Shown piece by piece: positions 19,752-28,167 of a DNA stretch of 64,000 bases. The DNA is from Methanovulcanius yangii (GTDB lineage: Archaea; Halobacteriota; Methanomicrobia; Methanomicrobiales; Methanomicrobiaceae). The first letter of the stretch is position 1, and every line of letters begins with the position of its first letter. Location: the NCBI RefSeq assembly GCF_018687785.1, contig NZ_LTBL01000001.1, positions 797,780-861,779 of the forward strand. Direction: 5' to 3'. The translations under genes and the position numbers were made by a program. The notes beneath the pieces are model-generated. The model was not told where the DNA came from and ran no database searches. It saw only the letters and a program-made list of their open reading frames with translations.

Positions 19752-20183
19752 TTACATCTCTGATGTCTGTTTCCTAAGGGATGCAAGGGCAGCTATTCGC
19801 ACATTATTGTCAGGGTCGCCCCCAAGCACTTCGAGCAACTGCACTACTACACCATCGTCAGGGAATTCCCCGAGCGCCAAAGCAGAGTAGAATCTTGCAA
19901 AGGGGGACAAATCTGTGTTTACGGAAGCAATGAGTGGTCCGATCGCCCGCGAATCGCCAATTTGTCCCAGTGCCTGAGCGGCTAATCCACGCACCAGATC
20001 CTTGGGGTCATCGGTCAGAATGCCAATCAGTGGTTCGACAGCGTGTGGATCACCGATTTTTCCCAAAGCTTTGGCGGCATCACCCCTAACAGGGAACATA
20101 GGATCCGTAAGTGCCAGTATTAATCCATCAATATTTTTTTCCTCCTCAAGCAGAGAAACATTCGTTAAACCATGAGGGGTCAT
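19752..20183 (-). CDS. HEAT-repeat (PBS lyase-like) protein
   Basis: About 143 residues from ATG 20183. The frame is open further upstream only with a TTG start and non-family sequence. At least three HEAT-like repeats are visible: VRGDAAKALGKIGDPHAVEPLI, VRGLAAQALGQIGDSRAIGPLI and a third ending in ALGEFPDDGVVVQLLEVL. Such alpha-solenoids mediate protein-protein interactions or phycobilin-lyase-like functions; in methanogens their partners are mostly unknown. No signal peptide. The gene is isolated. Confidence 0.8.
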   Translation of the reverse strand: MTPHGLTNVSLLEEEKNIDGLILALTDPMFPVRGDAAKALGKIGDPHAVEPLIGILTDDPKDLVRGLAAQALGQIGDSRAIGPLIASVNTDLSPFARFYSALALGEFPDDGVVVQLLEVLGGDPDNNVRIAALASLRKQTSEM

Positions 20184-20381
20184 GACGACAAATGTTAATT
20201 CATTGCATAAATAGATTGCTGCAATTTTAATAATCTCCACGACCTCGACGCATTCACTGGATGAACAAGTGGTCTGCTCTTGCTGTGAACCATACAAACC
20301 ACTCCATACCTGACACGTTGGAGAAATTTCCGGGTGTCTCCTTTCATCGAGATGGAAAGCAGTATCTCTTCAGTCAGGTGT

Positions 20382-20840
20382 TCAGTCACCTTCATCCTCA
20401 GGAAAAATGGCCATCCCTTTCTCCGTGTACGCGAGAACGCCGATGGCCCGCAGGAAATCCACTTCGCTGTCGACCTCCCACCCCTCGGCGAGCCGTCCGT
20501 CCGCGATGCGCCAGATGAAGACCATCGACATGATCACCTTCCTGCCGGTCGGGGGAAGGGGAACACCGAAGAGGTTCCACTCGCCGGTATGGGTTCCGGT
20601 CGCCGTCACCCACACCCAGACCCGGTCCCCCTCGGCAATCATATCCTCGATCGCCTCATGCCAGTCGGGGAAGGCATCAAAGGCGAGGGTGAAGAGCTGT
20701 CTGAAGGGTTCCCGGCCCTGCTGATGATGCGTGTGGTCGATATAGTCGGGGGCCACGAGGTCGTCGAAGACGTCGAGGTCGCGGGCGTTGTAGGCGTCGA
20801 TGAAGCGGTGGACGAGGGTTTTGTTTTGTTCGGGGGTCAT
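20382..20840 (-). CDS. SnoaL-like (NTF2-fold) ester cyclase family protein
   Basis: About 152 residues from ATG 20840 (MTPEQNKTLV, the usual family beginning); ATG 20849 would add three residues. NTF2-like features are FIDAYNARDLDVFDDLVAPDYIDH, FPDWHEAIEDMIAEGDRVWVWVTATGTHTGEW and GRKVIMSMVFIWRIADGRLAEGWEV. The family comprises polyketide cyclases and many small-molecule-binding proteins of unknown function, so no substrate is proposed. The gene stands 41-50 nt downstream of the ATPase gene on the same strand. Confidence 0.85.
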   Translation of the reverse strand: MTPEQNKTLVHRFIDAYNARDLDVFDDLVAPDYIDHTHHQQGREPFRQLFTLAFDAFPDWHEAIEDMIAEGDRVWVWVTATGTHTGEWNLFGVPLPPTGRKVIMSMVFIWRIADGRLAEGWEVDSEVDFLRAIGVLAYTEKGMAIFPEDEGD

Positions 20841-20889
20841 GGGGATCATGCATCACTGGATTGCGATACTATTTGGTATTATCCAGTGC

Positions 20890-22251
20890 TCATGCAATGA
20901 TCTCCCGGATGTCATCGATATCAACGATCTCATAGCCCTTGTTCCTCAATGCCTCCTTTCCGCCGACCCTGCCGGCAAACAGGGCATATTTTTTCGTGTA
21001 CCCCTCTTCAACCGGGACATGTTCCGATTTTGCCTCGAGTCCCTTCAGGATGCGTTCGGCATCACGAGCCGATTTTGCCCCGTATTTGCATTCGCCGAAC
21101 ACGATGGCCGTCCCCCGACGGTCGATGGCAACGAGGTCGATCTCTTCGCCCTTGTGCCACCATCTGCCGCTCTCGTATCCCGGATAGATCAGTGGCACGA
21201 CTTCCTCCCTGATGAACGCCTCGAAGCGTTCTCCGAAATACTGCGACATGTCGCACTCTTCGTAACGGAACGTATCCGTTTCGATCCTCCCCTTTTCCGG
21301 GTAGACAAACCTGTACCAGAACCCGAGGAGATTGTCTCGGATTTTGTACACCGAGTTTCTGCTGCTGCCGGGAAACGGCGATTCCTTTTCGATAAATCCG
21401 AGCCGGATCATTCCTTCGAGGTACGGGTACAGGCCACGGGTCTCAATGCCGCAGTGCCCGGCGATGGCGGAGGGTTTTGTGTTTCCCTGGGCAATCGCCC
21501 GGAGTATCCCCTGATAGACCTTCAACTCCCTGAATTCCTGTGACAGCAGAAAATACGGTTCGCGGTAAAAGTAGCCGTACTTGCCGAAGAGCTCTTTTTT
21601 CGCGAATGCATCGAAGGTGGTGTACTCCGATGCCTTCTGGAGGTATTCGGGAACGCCCCCTATTGCGAAGTAGGTCCTCAGGGCATCCTCGAAATTCTGG
21701 CGGAGGAACGCCTGTGCGTACCGGAAGGGGAGACGGGTCAGGAACATGTCGCGGGTCCGTCTGCCATATATCGGAGAGGTGTACGAGAGGGCAAGGTCGC
21801 TCATCATACCGAGGACCGAGCCGGAGAGGACGATGCACCACGGGGAGGCGGACAGGCCGTTGTCCCATGCCTTCTGGAGGGCCGAAAGGACACTTTTGTC
21901 GCTTTTTATCAGGTACGTAAATTCGTCGATGATCAGGTACGACCGATGGTGCGGCGGGTGCTGCACGAGATAGGTGAAGAGCTGCGACCACGACTCTATC
22001 GGCAGGTCACCGAGGAGGCCATCGTGCAGGTGCCGGGCGCACAGCTCCTGAAGTCCTTTGATCTGGAGATGGGCCGGGGTCTCCTCGGCAAAATACAAGA
22101 TCCCTTCCTTCCCCTCTGCAAATTCTGAGAGCAGCCGTGTCTTTCCGATCCTCCTTCTCCCGTAGAGGACGATGAGCCGCCCGCCGTCCGCTCCCCATTC
22201 GTCCTCGAGGATGGAACGCTCCTCCTCCCGGTCGATGAAAGGACTAATCAT
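20890..22251 (-). CDS. Archaeal ATPase with winged-helix and nuclease-like C-terminus (DUF234 type)
   Basis: A 453-residue protein. The N-terminal AAA-like ATPase has Walker A GRRRIGKTRLL (about residues 31-41) and Walker B YLIIDEFTYL (about 104-113). The middle carries a winged-helix region (about 255-290, IAGHCGIETRGLYPYLEGMIRLGFIE). The C-terminus holds a PD-(D/E)xK-like core (EEIDLVAIDRRG...VFGECKYG, about 365-390). This is the common archaeal ATPase/DUF234 family, abundant in methanogens and thermophiles, with no well-established role. The start codon lies inside a perfect palindrome that probably controls the gene. Confidence 0.88.
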   Translation of the reverse strand: MISPFIDREEERSILEDEWGADGGRLIVLYGRRRIGKTRLLSEFAEGKEGILYFAEETPAHLQIKGLQELCARHLHDGLLGDLPIESWSQLFTYLVQHPPHHRSYLIIDEFTYLIKSDKSVLSALQKAWDNGLSASPWCIVLSGSVLGMMSDLALSYTSPIYGRRTRDMFLTRLPFRYAQAFLRQNFEDALRTYFAIGGVPEYLQKASEYTTFDAFAKKELFGKYGYFYREPYFLLSQEFRELKVYQGILRAIAQGNTKPSAIAGHCGIETRGLYPYLEGMIRLGFIEKESPFPGSSRNSVYKIRDNLLGFWYRFVYPEKGRIETDTFRYEECDMSQYFGERFEAFIREEVVPLIYPGYESGRWWHKGEEIDLVAIDRRGTAIVFGECKYGAKSARDAERILKGLEAKSEHVPVEEGYTKKYALFAGRVGGKEALRNKGYEIVDIDDIREIIA

Positions 22252-22271
22252 GATTAGTACTAATCACGATT
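22243..22271 (-). promoter_or_regulatory. Palindromic repeat over the ATPase start codon (putative operator)
   Basis: CTAATCATGATTAG (22244-22257) is a perfect 14-bp palindrome containing the ATPase start codon. The related 13-mers ACTAATCATGATT (22243-22255) and ACTAATCACGATT (22259-22271) repeat with a 16-bp period. This arrangement suggests a dimeric regulator binding site, perhaps for autoregulation by the winged helix of the ATPase itself (inference). Confidence 0.45.
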
Positions 22272-22380
22272 TGTATTATTTGTGTCGGTGGCGGTGAGAG
22301 GATGAGAGGGCGTTGTACTCCCGGGAAGTGGGTTTTCGGAACTGTTATCCTCATTGTTATGATATCATTCCATAATCACC

Positions 22381-23790
22381 ATGAAACCCCGCAGAGCCAC
22401 CATCATCACCATCACCCTTCTTATCGCCATTATTGTTGCCATCTCGGCAGGCTGCACCGGCCCTGTTCAGGAGTCGCCGGCTCCACCTGCCGTCACTGCG
22501 ACCGGGGCGGCCGCCGACTCCTCTGCCACGGACGCCCCTGCCGCCGACCCCCCTTCGCTCATATTTGCCGATCAGGAATTTGCCTTCGAACTCCAGCGGA
22601 CACTCGGCGCCACGTATGCGGGAGAGGCAGACATCGGAGAGTGTCTCGCCACGGCGTCCCGGATAAAAGAAGGAGACTTCGAGAGCTGGTACAGCGAATG
22701 GAAGAAGACCGCGGACACCTTCAGGACGGCCGGTGACGAGAGCCTCGCAGCCGGACACGGGGTGAGCGCAATGGAGGCATACTACCGGGCCGCGACCTAT
22801 TACCGCACGGCCGAGTTCTTCCTGCACGGCGAACCCGACGACCCCTGCATAGTGGAGACGTGGGGATTGAGCAGGGAAACGTTCCGCGATGCAATCGCGC
22901 TCGACGTCGTCCCGTACGAGATTGTCGACATCCCGTACGAGAACACGACGCTGCCGGGGTACTTCTACACGGTCGACGACTCCGGCACACCGCGGCCGCT
23001 CCTCATCGTCCAGACGGGCTTTGACGGCTGCCAGGAGGAACTCCACCCCTATGCGATGGAAGGAATCAAACGCGGATACAACGTCCTGACCTTCGAGGGG
23101 CCGGGGCAGGGCGAAGTGATCCGGGTCCAGCATATCCCGTTCCGGCCCGATTGGGAGAACGTGATCACACCGGTCGTGGACTATGCGGTGAGCCGGCCCG
23201 ACGTCGACGACGACCGGATTGCCCTCTGGGGAATTTCCCTCGGCGGCTACCTCGCCCCCCGCGGTGCCGCATATGAGCACCGGATTGCGGCGCTGATCGC
23301 GGACGCCGGCACCTACGACGTCGGAGAGACGCTCCTGCAGAACCTCCAAACCGGCGGGGGAGCGCCTGCGGACCTGACAGAAGATGACCTGCAGGAATGG
23401 CTGGAGACGGACCCGGTGGAGTGCAACGATGCCCTCTACGAGGCCATGGCCCACGACACCGGCACCCGCTGGCTGAACGAGAACGGGATGTTCGTCTTTG
23501 GTGCCGGCTCGCCGGCACAGTTCTGGGCGAATTGGATGGATTTTTCCCTTGTGGGCATTGCCGAAAATATTCGGTGCCCCACGCTGGTCACTGCCGGTGC
23601 GGCCGATCACTTCGACCCGGACGGGACGCAGGCACAGGCACTCTACGACCACCTCACCTGCGAGAAGGAACTTATGGTATTTTCCGACGAGTACGGTGCC
23701 GGGGCGCACTGCCAGCTCGGGGTGTTCGCGCAGTCGTTCGGCGCCAAGTTCGGCTGGCTCGACGAGACGATGGGAATGAGCACAAAATAA
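22381..23790 (+). CDS. Lipoprotein alpha/beta hydrolase
   Basis: A 469-residue protein beginning with a lipoprotein signal peptide; the lipobox ISAGC places the lipidated Cys near residue 25, followed by a Pro/Ala/Thr linker. The alpha/beta hydrolase domain occupies about residues 180-465. The nucleophile elbow is GISLGGY (about 285), the acid is probably in GAADHFDPDG (about 412), and the His is in GAGAHCQLG (about 440). It resembles the FrsA/dienelactone-like group of esterases and C-C hydrolases. The N-terminal helical cap (about 60-170) is also typical of that group. It should face the outside of the membrane. Substrate unknown. No clear Shine-Dalgarno sequence is seen. Confidence 0.85.
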   Translation: MKPRRATIITITLLIAIIVAISAGCTGPVQESPAPPAVTATGAAADSSATDAPAADPPSLIFADQEFAFELQRTLGATYAGEADIGECLATASRIKEGDFESWYSEWKKTADTFRTAGDESLAAGHGVSAMEAYYRAATYYRTAEFFLHGEPDDPCIVETWGLSRETFRDAIALDVVPYEIVDIPYENTTLPGYFYTVDDSGTPRPLLIVQTGFDGCQEELHPYAMEGIKRGYNVLTFEGPGQGEVIRVQHIPFRPDWENVITPVVDYAVSRPDVDDDRIALWGISLGGYLAPRGAAYEHRIAALIADAGTYDVGETLLQNLQTGGGAPADLTEDDLQEWLETDPVECNDALYEAMAHDTGTRWLNENGMFVFGAGSPAQFWANWMDFSLVGIAENIRCPTLVTAGAADHFDPDGTQAQALYDHLTCEKELMVFSDEYGAGAHCQLGVFAQSFGAKFGWLDETMGMSTK

Positions 23791-23907
23791 TTTGAAATAG
23801 GCCTGAAATAGGGGAATATCCCCTTAATCTATTTTAAACAAGAAATTCAGCGTGGAATTCGCTATCCTCCGGAAGCATTAATTAGAGGAGAAGAATAAGG
23901 ACGGCAT

Positions 23908-23997
23908 ATGAAGAGTCCCGTCACTGTCGGCATCATTCTCCTCCTGATTCCGGGAGTGGTTCCGGGCAGGAGCGTTAATGAGTATGACCCAGTATGA
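23908..23997 (+). CDS. Small signal-peptide-like ORF upstream of BASS transporter
   Basis: A 29-codon frame (ATG 23908 to TGA 23997) encodes MKSPVTVGIILLLIPG followed by VVPGRSVNEYDPV, a signal or transmembrane-like peptide. An AGGAG lies about 18 nt and an AAGGAC 6 nt before the ATG. Its last five residues (EYDPV) match residues 5-8 of the transporter (QYDPV) because a 10-bp tandem duplication ends this frame. It may be the original N-terminus of the transporter, split off by the duplication, or a short leader peptide. Confidence 0.35.
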   Translation: MKSPVTVGIILLLIPGVVPGRSVNEYDPV

Positions 23998-24868
23998 TCC
24001 GGTCTTTATCGCCATCGGCACGCTGGGCGTGTTGATATTCGTCATTACCAGCATGCTTGGCATGGGGTTTGGCCTGACGATTGCTCAAATCATGGCCCCG
24101 TTGAAGAACAGAAAGCTGATCATCGCGTCTCTGGTGGCAAACTTCGTCCTCGTGCCCATCCTCGCGGTATTGATCGTGTGGGCAATCCCGCTCTCCGAGG
24201 GACTGCAGATCGGCCTCGTTCTGGTGGGTTTTGCCGCCGGGGCGCCGTTTTTGCCCAAGCTGGTGCAGCTGGCCAAAGGCGATATGGCGTTTACCGCCGG
24301 GCTGATGGTCCTTCTGATGGTGGTAACCGTCGCCTACCTGCCCATCGTTCTGCCATTTGTATTGACCGGAGTGCAGGTGAATCCCTGGGAGATTGCGAGG
24401 AGCCTTGTCGTGTTGATGCTCATTCCGCTCGCTGTTGCCCTCTTTATCCGGGCCAGGTATGAAGAAGTGGCCAAGGGCCTCATCCCGGTGATGGGGATGG
24501 CTGCCAACCTGTCTCTGGCAGCGCTCTTCATCGGATATTTTGTGGGGTATTCCGATGTCACCTATGGAGTTCTTGGAACCGGCGGAATTTTGACATCCGT
24601 CCTCCTCGTTGTCGGCGCTGTTGTCATAGGATACCTGCTGGGCGGGACGGACAAAAATAATAGAACGGTTCTTGCCCTCGGAACGGGGCAACGAAATTTG
24701 GCGGCCGGATTTGCCGTCGCCTCCGGCAATTTTGCCACCAATCCCGAAGTCCTGATAGAGATTATGGACGTGGCCGTCATAGGATTTATTCTCCTGATGG
24801 TCATTGCCGGGGAACTGGGGAGGCGGAGTGCACGAGGAAAGGAGAAGGGAGTCCAGGCAACACCCTGA
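23978..24868 (+). CDS. Bile acid:sodium symporter (BASS) family transporter
   Basis: A 296-residue integral membrane protein with about nine to ten hydrophobic segments spread along its length. SBF/BASS features are GMGFGLTIAQI (near residue 28), GFAAGAPFLPKL (about 87-98) and the C-terminal LGTGQRNLAAGFAVA (about 234-248), which aligns with the conserved discontinuous-helix region. Members cotransport sodium with bile acids, organic acids or pantoate; the archaeal substrate is unknown. ATG 23978 has AGGAG 5 nt upstream. The frame may have been separated from an upstream hydrophobic N-terminus by a 10-bp duplication at 23981-24000. Confidence 0.85.
   Translation: MSMTQYDPVFIAIGTLGVLIFVITSMLGMGFGLTIAQIMAPLKNRKLIIASLVANFVLVPILAVLIVWAIPLSEGLQIGLVLVGFAAGAPFLPKLVQLAKGDMAFTAGLMVLLMVVTVAYLPIVLPFVLTGVQVNPWEIARSLVVLMLIPLAVALFIRARYEEVAKGLIPVMGMAANLSLAALFIGYFVGYSDVTYGVLGTGGILTSVLLVVGAVVIGYLLGGTDKNNRTVLALGTGQRNLAAGFAVASGNFATNPEVLIEIMDVAVIGFILLMVIAGELGRRSARGKEKGVQATP
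23981..24000 (+). repeat. 10-bp tandem duplication in transporter 5' end
   Basis: AGTATGACCC is followed directly by AGTATGATCC (9 of 10 identical). Because 10 is not a multiple of three, the duplication shifts the frame between the upstream hydrophobic ORF and the transporter. Confidence 0.75.
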
Positions 24869-24968
24869 AAGAAAAATCCCCAAAATGGCTTTACAATTAA
24901 TTAATTGCCAATAACAGTTCCAAAGAGTGCCTCAGCCCGTTCAGGGCCAGCCACGAGAACCGCGAAAT

Positions 24969-25358
24969 CTAATCCCACAGTCCCTCCCAGAAGGCCTCCA
25001 TCGTCATCTGTTCGCATTTTGGGCAGAATAGCCCGATAGACGGCATTTGAAACCCACCACAGGATATATCCCATCTTTTTTCCTTCGTGGGAGATGGTTC
25101 TGAGAGGTGCGGATCATTGTAAAACCGAACCGGGTGATGGCAATGAGGACAGATGCCCGCTTGAATATCATCCGCATCCTTCTGGGTTGGAGACGTATGG
25201 AGGGGATCACGATATTTTGCCAGCACCACCTCTTTACATCGCGGGCAATATGCAGGCACGGAACTCATACCCGTTCTGTAGGACAGAAAGCCATACCCGA
25301 ACGGAAGACTTTCGGCAGCATACCCGCAGGGACACCGGAATGAGTAGATTGTTCCCAT
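24969..25358 (-). CDS. Multi-zinc-ribbon protein
   Basis: A 129-residue protein with four paired-cysteine knuckles: FRCPCGY near the N-terminus, YCPRCKE, ICPHCHH and FCPKCEQ near the C-terminus. These suggest two zinc ribbons formed by adjacent pairs. There is no signal peptide and no other recognisable domain. Such proteins may bind nucleic acid or act as adaptors; the role here is unknown. It lies alone between the BASS transporter (convergent) and the MFS exporter (same strand, about 190 nt). Confidence 0.75.
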   Translation of the reverse strand: MGTIYSFRCPCGYAAESLPFGYGFLSYRTGMSSVPAYCPRCKEVVLAKYRDPLHTSPTQKDADDIQAGICPHCHHPVRFYNDPHLSEPSPTKEKRWDISCGGFQMPSIGLFCPKCEQMTMEAFWEGLWD

Positions 25359-25551
25359 GGAGGAGGATGAGAGAACGGATCATATAGTTACTTTGTTATT
25401 CTTCTCACTCCCTGTCCGGCCATATCCGGAGAATTCAACGGCAGATTCAGATGATGAAATATAAAAAAAGGTAATTCCTGACCACAGGTCCGGAAACATT
25501 TTCAGACCACCAGTTCAAGATGGCCCAGGATCACTTCCGCCTCGGAATACT

Positions 25552-27003
25552 TCACACGATCTTCCCCGTCTTCCGGATGAACAAACCCGCAATGAACATG
25601 CCGACGACCACGACAATCATCGCAAGAAACGCCCATTCCATCCCCTGACTGACCGCTGCCTCACTGATCCCGAGTGACAACAGGGGATGGCCGGAAGGCA
25701 GAGGCGATGGTGGAGCGGAAGAATGCCCATGGATGAAACCAAGAGCGAGGACGATCCCGATGATTGCCGTTCCCAGGGAACTTCCCACCTGACGGGTGGT
25801 GTTATAGATACCCGATGCATCGGTCTGTCGCTCGCTCCGGACAGCGGAGAGGGTGAGGTTGGTCACCTGCGAGAGCACGATGCCGACCCCGGTCCCAAAA
25901 AGGATACTTCCGGCGAGGATGTCATGAATGCCGGTGGTGAGGGAGAAGACATCCCTGAGGGCTATAAGCCCCGCCCCGGTGAGGGCGATTCCCCCGAGGA
26001 GGACGTATTTTGGTTCGAACCATGATGCGAACCGGGCACCGAGGATGGAGAACACGACAATCGCAAGAGACATGGGCAGAAGGGCGATGCCGGTTTCATA
26101 CGCGCTTGCACCCATGACCACCTCGTAGAACAGGGGGAAGATGAAGATGAACCCGGCGGTAACAAATTTCTGGCCGATGGAGACGACATTCCCTGCAAGA
26201 AAGGAACGTTCGGGAAGGATGGTCACATCCACCAGAATATCCTTGTTCTTTTTGATCTGCTGCCGTTCCCAAAAGTACAACCCGACGAGAAGGATGATTC
26301 CCACGGCGATAAGAACGGGAACCACCACCAGCTCTGCCGGTTTTTTGATCAGAAGAATCCCGAACACGAGGGTGAAGAGGCCCAGAACCGCGAGGAGCGA
26401 ACCCCCGACATCGAAGTTCTTCCATGATGCTGTCGGGCGGGTCTCCGACAGCATCCGATGGAGGGCAAAGATGATGAAAATGATGACAAGCTCGAGAGCA
26501 AACACCCACCGCCATGTATAAAATGTGGTCAGGTACCCGCCGAACATAAGGCCGAAAATGCTCGCCATCGCAGCGATACCGCCCCAGACACCAAAGGCAA
26601 ATGCCCGGTCTTTCCCTTCGTAGGTGCCGGTAATGAACGTGACCGTTGCCGGGAGGATCAGCACCGTTCCCATCCCTTCAAGTATTGACCAGCCGAGGAG
26701 GAACATGACTGCATTCTGGCTGACGGCAGCAATGGTTGTCCCGACACCATATATCGCAGCACCCGTGAGAAACGTACGCTTCCTCCCGATGATATTCTGC
26801 AGCTTCGCTCCTATCAGCATGAAGGCGGCCTTCATCAAGGTATAGATGGTGATGATGGACTGGATGGTTGAGAGGTCGGTGTTCAGGTCGTTTGCCAGAG
26901 CACTCATGGATACTTCCATGGTGGTGGTGTCGATGACCAGGACGACTACCGCGAGGCTGACGACGAGGAGGACGCCCCATCGGAGGGAACGGTGCGGTTC
27001 CAT
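25552..27003 (-). CDS. MFS transporter, DHA2 (14-TMS) drug exporter type
   Basis: A 483-residue protein with about fourteen hydrophobic segments. The MFS motif A region between TM2 and TM3 reads GAKLQNIIGRKRTFLTG (about residues 59-75), and the TM5 motif C-like region contains GVWGGIAAMASIFGLMFGG. Length and topology fit the EmrB/QacA-type proton-coupled exporters. The first residues (MEPHRSLRWGVLLVVSLAVVVLVIDTTTMEVSMSAL) match the usual DHA2 start. The substrate is not predictable. It is transcribed alone; the start lacks a clear Shine-Dalgarno sequence. Confidence 0.88.
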   Translation of the reverse strand: MEPHRSLRWGVLLVVSLAVVVLVIDTTTMEVSMSALANDLNTDLSTIQSIITIYTLMKAAFMLIGAKLQNIIGRKRTFLTGAAIYGVGTTIAAVSQNAVMFLLGWSILEGMGTVLILPATVTFITGTYEGKDRAFAFGVWGGIAAMASIFGLMFGGYLTTFYTWRWVFALELVIIFIIFALHRMLSETRPTASWKNFDVGGSLLAVLGLFTLVFGILLIKKPAELVVVPVLIAVGIILLVGLYFWERQQIKKNKDILVDVTILPERSFLAGNVVSIGQKFVTAGFIFIFPLFYEVVMGASAYETGIALLPMSLAIVVFSILGARFASWFEPKYVLLGGIALTGAGLIALRDVFSLTTGIHDILAGSILFGTGVGIVLSQVTNLTLSAVRSERQTDASGIYNTTRQVGSSLGTAIIGIVLALGFIHGHSSAPPSPLPSGHPLLSLGISEAAVSQGMEWAFLAMIVVVVGMFIAGLFIRKTGKIV

Positions 27004-27141
27004 TGATAGGAGTGAATATCTCCCCGCCTGCTATTTATAGCAAAATGGTCTTCGCTACCGGGTCCGGGGGTGTATTCGCGCTGAAATAATCGGTATGACT
27101 GCACTATTATCAGAACATTGGAAATTGAACAAAAACAAGAA

Positions 27142-27214
27142 AGCCTCAGGCGAGATTTGAACTCGCGACCTCGTCCTTACCAAGGACGCGCTCTGCCGGC
27201 TGAGCCACTGAGGC
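27142..27214 (-). tRNA. tRNA-Thr (anticodon GGT)
   Basis: On the minus strand the 7-bp acceptor stem is GCCTCAG/CTGAGGC, with a D-arm around GCTCAGCCGGCAGAGC. The anticodon stem CGTCC/GGACG closes the loop TTGGTAA, giving anticodon GGT, and the T-arm is GCGAG-TTCAAAT-CTCGC. The discriminator is T (U), as usual for archaeal tRNA-Thr. No CCA is encoded and no intron is present. Confidence 0.95.
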
Positions 27215-27248
27215 ACTGCAAAAGTGCACTATAATGTCGCATTGCCTC

Positions 27249-27258
27249 GTATAAAAGC
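27249..27258 (-). promoter_or_regulatory. TATA-like box of tRNA-Thr
   Basis: On the minus strand the sequence CTTTTATACG lies about 40 nt upstream of the mature tRNA 5' end, a position and sequence typical of an archaeal promoter. Confidence 0.5.
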
Positions 27259-27338
27259 GTATTGAAATTCGTATCAGACCTTCGCCCATCCGGGCCGGGA
27301 TAATAGCCATTTTTGCCAAAATACCATCATTGCACGCG

Positions 27339-28055
27339 TCAATCGATGTGGCCCCGGACGGCAGAGAGGCTTGCGAGCGCACCTTCGAAGTCACGGACCT
27401 CGATGATGCAGCGGGCACGGGACTTCCGGAGCCGCTCGTAGACCGGCGTAAAATCAATCTCTCCCTCGCCGACCGCGAGGTGCTCGTCAAGGTGACCGTG
27501 GTTGTCGTGGAGGTGCAGGTGCCCAAACGGCACCGCCAGAAACTCCTCCAGGCAGTCGTTCATGTGCGCGTGGCCTACGTCGAGGCAGAGGCCGTACCCG
27601 TCGATGAGCGGGAGATCCTCGGGCGTCGTCAGGAAGAAATACGGCCACCGGGGCATATTCTCCACGGTGAAGGTCACGCCCATCTCCTCCGCCAGCTCGC
27701 CGAGTTCCGCAAGCGAGGTCCGCATCCATGCCGCCGCACCGTCCTTGCCCCCCTCCCACGAGGCGTAGCCGGGGTGAATGACGACCGGGGCATCGACCTC
27801 GGCCGCGATGGCAAAGGAGGCCGCGATCACCTCCACGCTCGCCCGGCGAATAGGGGGGAGCTGGCTTGCGATATTGACGCCCTTTGCGGGGGCGTGCAGG
27901 GAGTAGTCGAACGAATACTGCTCGAGGAGGTCGACCGATTCCAGATAGTGGAGCCCGTCGTCCATCACCTCCACCACGTCGGTGACCGGCACCAGAGCTT
28001 CGAGTGCCTCCTCCAGCGGGACCTGATGAAGGCAGTTCGTCGAGATACCCAGCAT
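27339..28055 (-). CDS. Sugar phosphate isomerase/epimerase-like TIM-barrel protein
   Basis: About 238 residues from ATG 28055 (MLGISTNCLH); a TTG 27 nt upstream would add nine non-family residues. AP-endonuclease-2/xylose-isomerase-like barrel features are visible: a run of histidines and acids at strand ends, YSLHAPAKG (about 80), VIHPGYASW (about 120), FTVENMPRW (about 157), LCLDVGHAHMND (about 185) and HLHDNHGHLDEH (about 205). These would form a divalent metal site. Members isomerise sugars or nick abasic DNA; at this length an isomerase-like role is likelier. It lies 110-140 nt from the MscS gene on the same strand. Confidence 0.82.
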   Translation of the reverse strand: MLGISTNCLHQVPLEEALEALVPVTDVVEVMDDGLHYLESVDLLEQYSFDYSLHAPAKGVNIASQLPPIRRASVEVIAASFAIAAEVDAPVVIHPGYASWEGGKDGAAAWMRTSLAELGELAEEMGVTFTVENMPRWPYFFLTTPEDLPLIDGYGLCLDVGHAHMNDCLEEFLAVPFGHLHLHDNHGHLDEHLAVGEGEIDFTPVYERLRKSRARCIIEVRDFEGALASLSAVRGHID

Positions 28056-28167
28056 ATACCAGAATGTCGGTGAAGGATGCAAAAAGGTTTTCGAGGTACC
28101 AAACCCCGGCGGTGGTTCGGGGAACGGGTTCCCCCCAAAAAAATCTGAGAAAAAGATATTGGGGCAG

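Noticed and set aside
22357-23709. 450-codon minus-strand frame opposite the lipoprotein hydrolase
   Set aside because: GC-rich antisense shadow. The plus strand has the lipobox, GISLGGY nucleophile and family layout.
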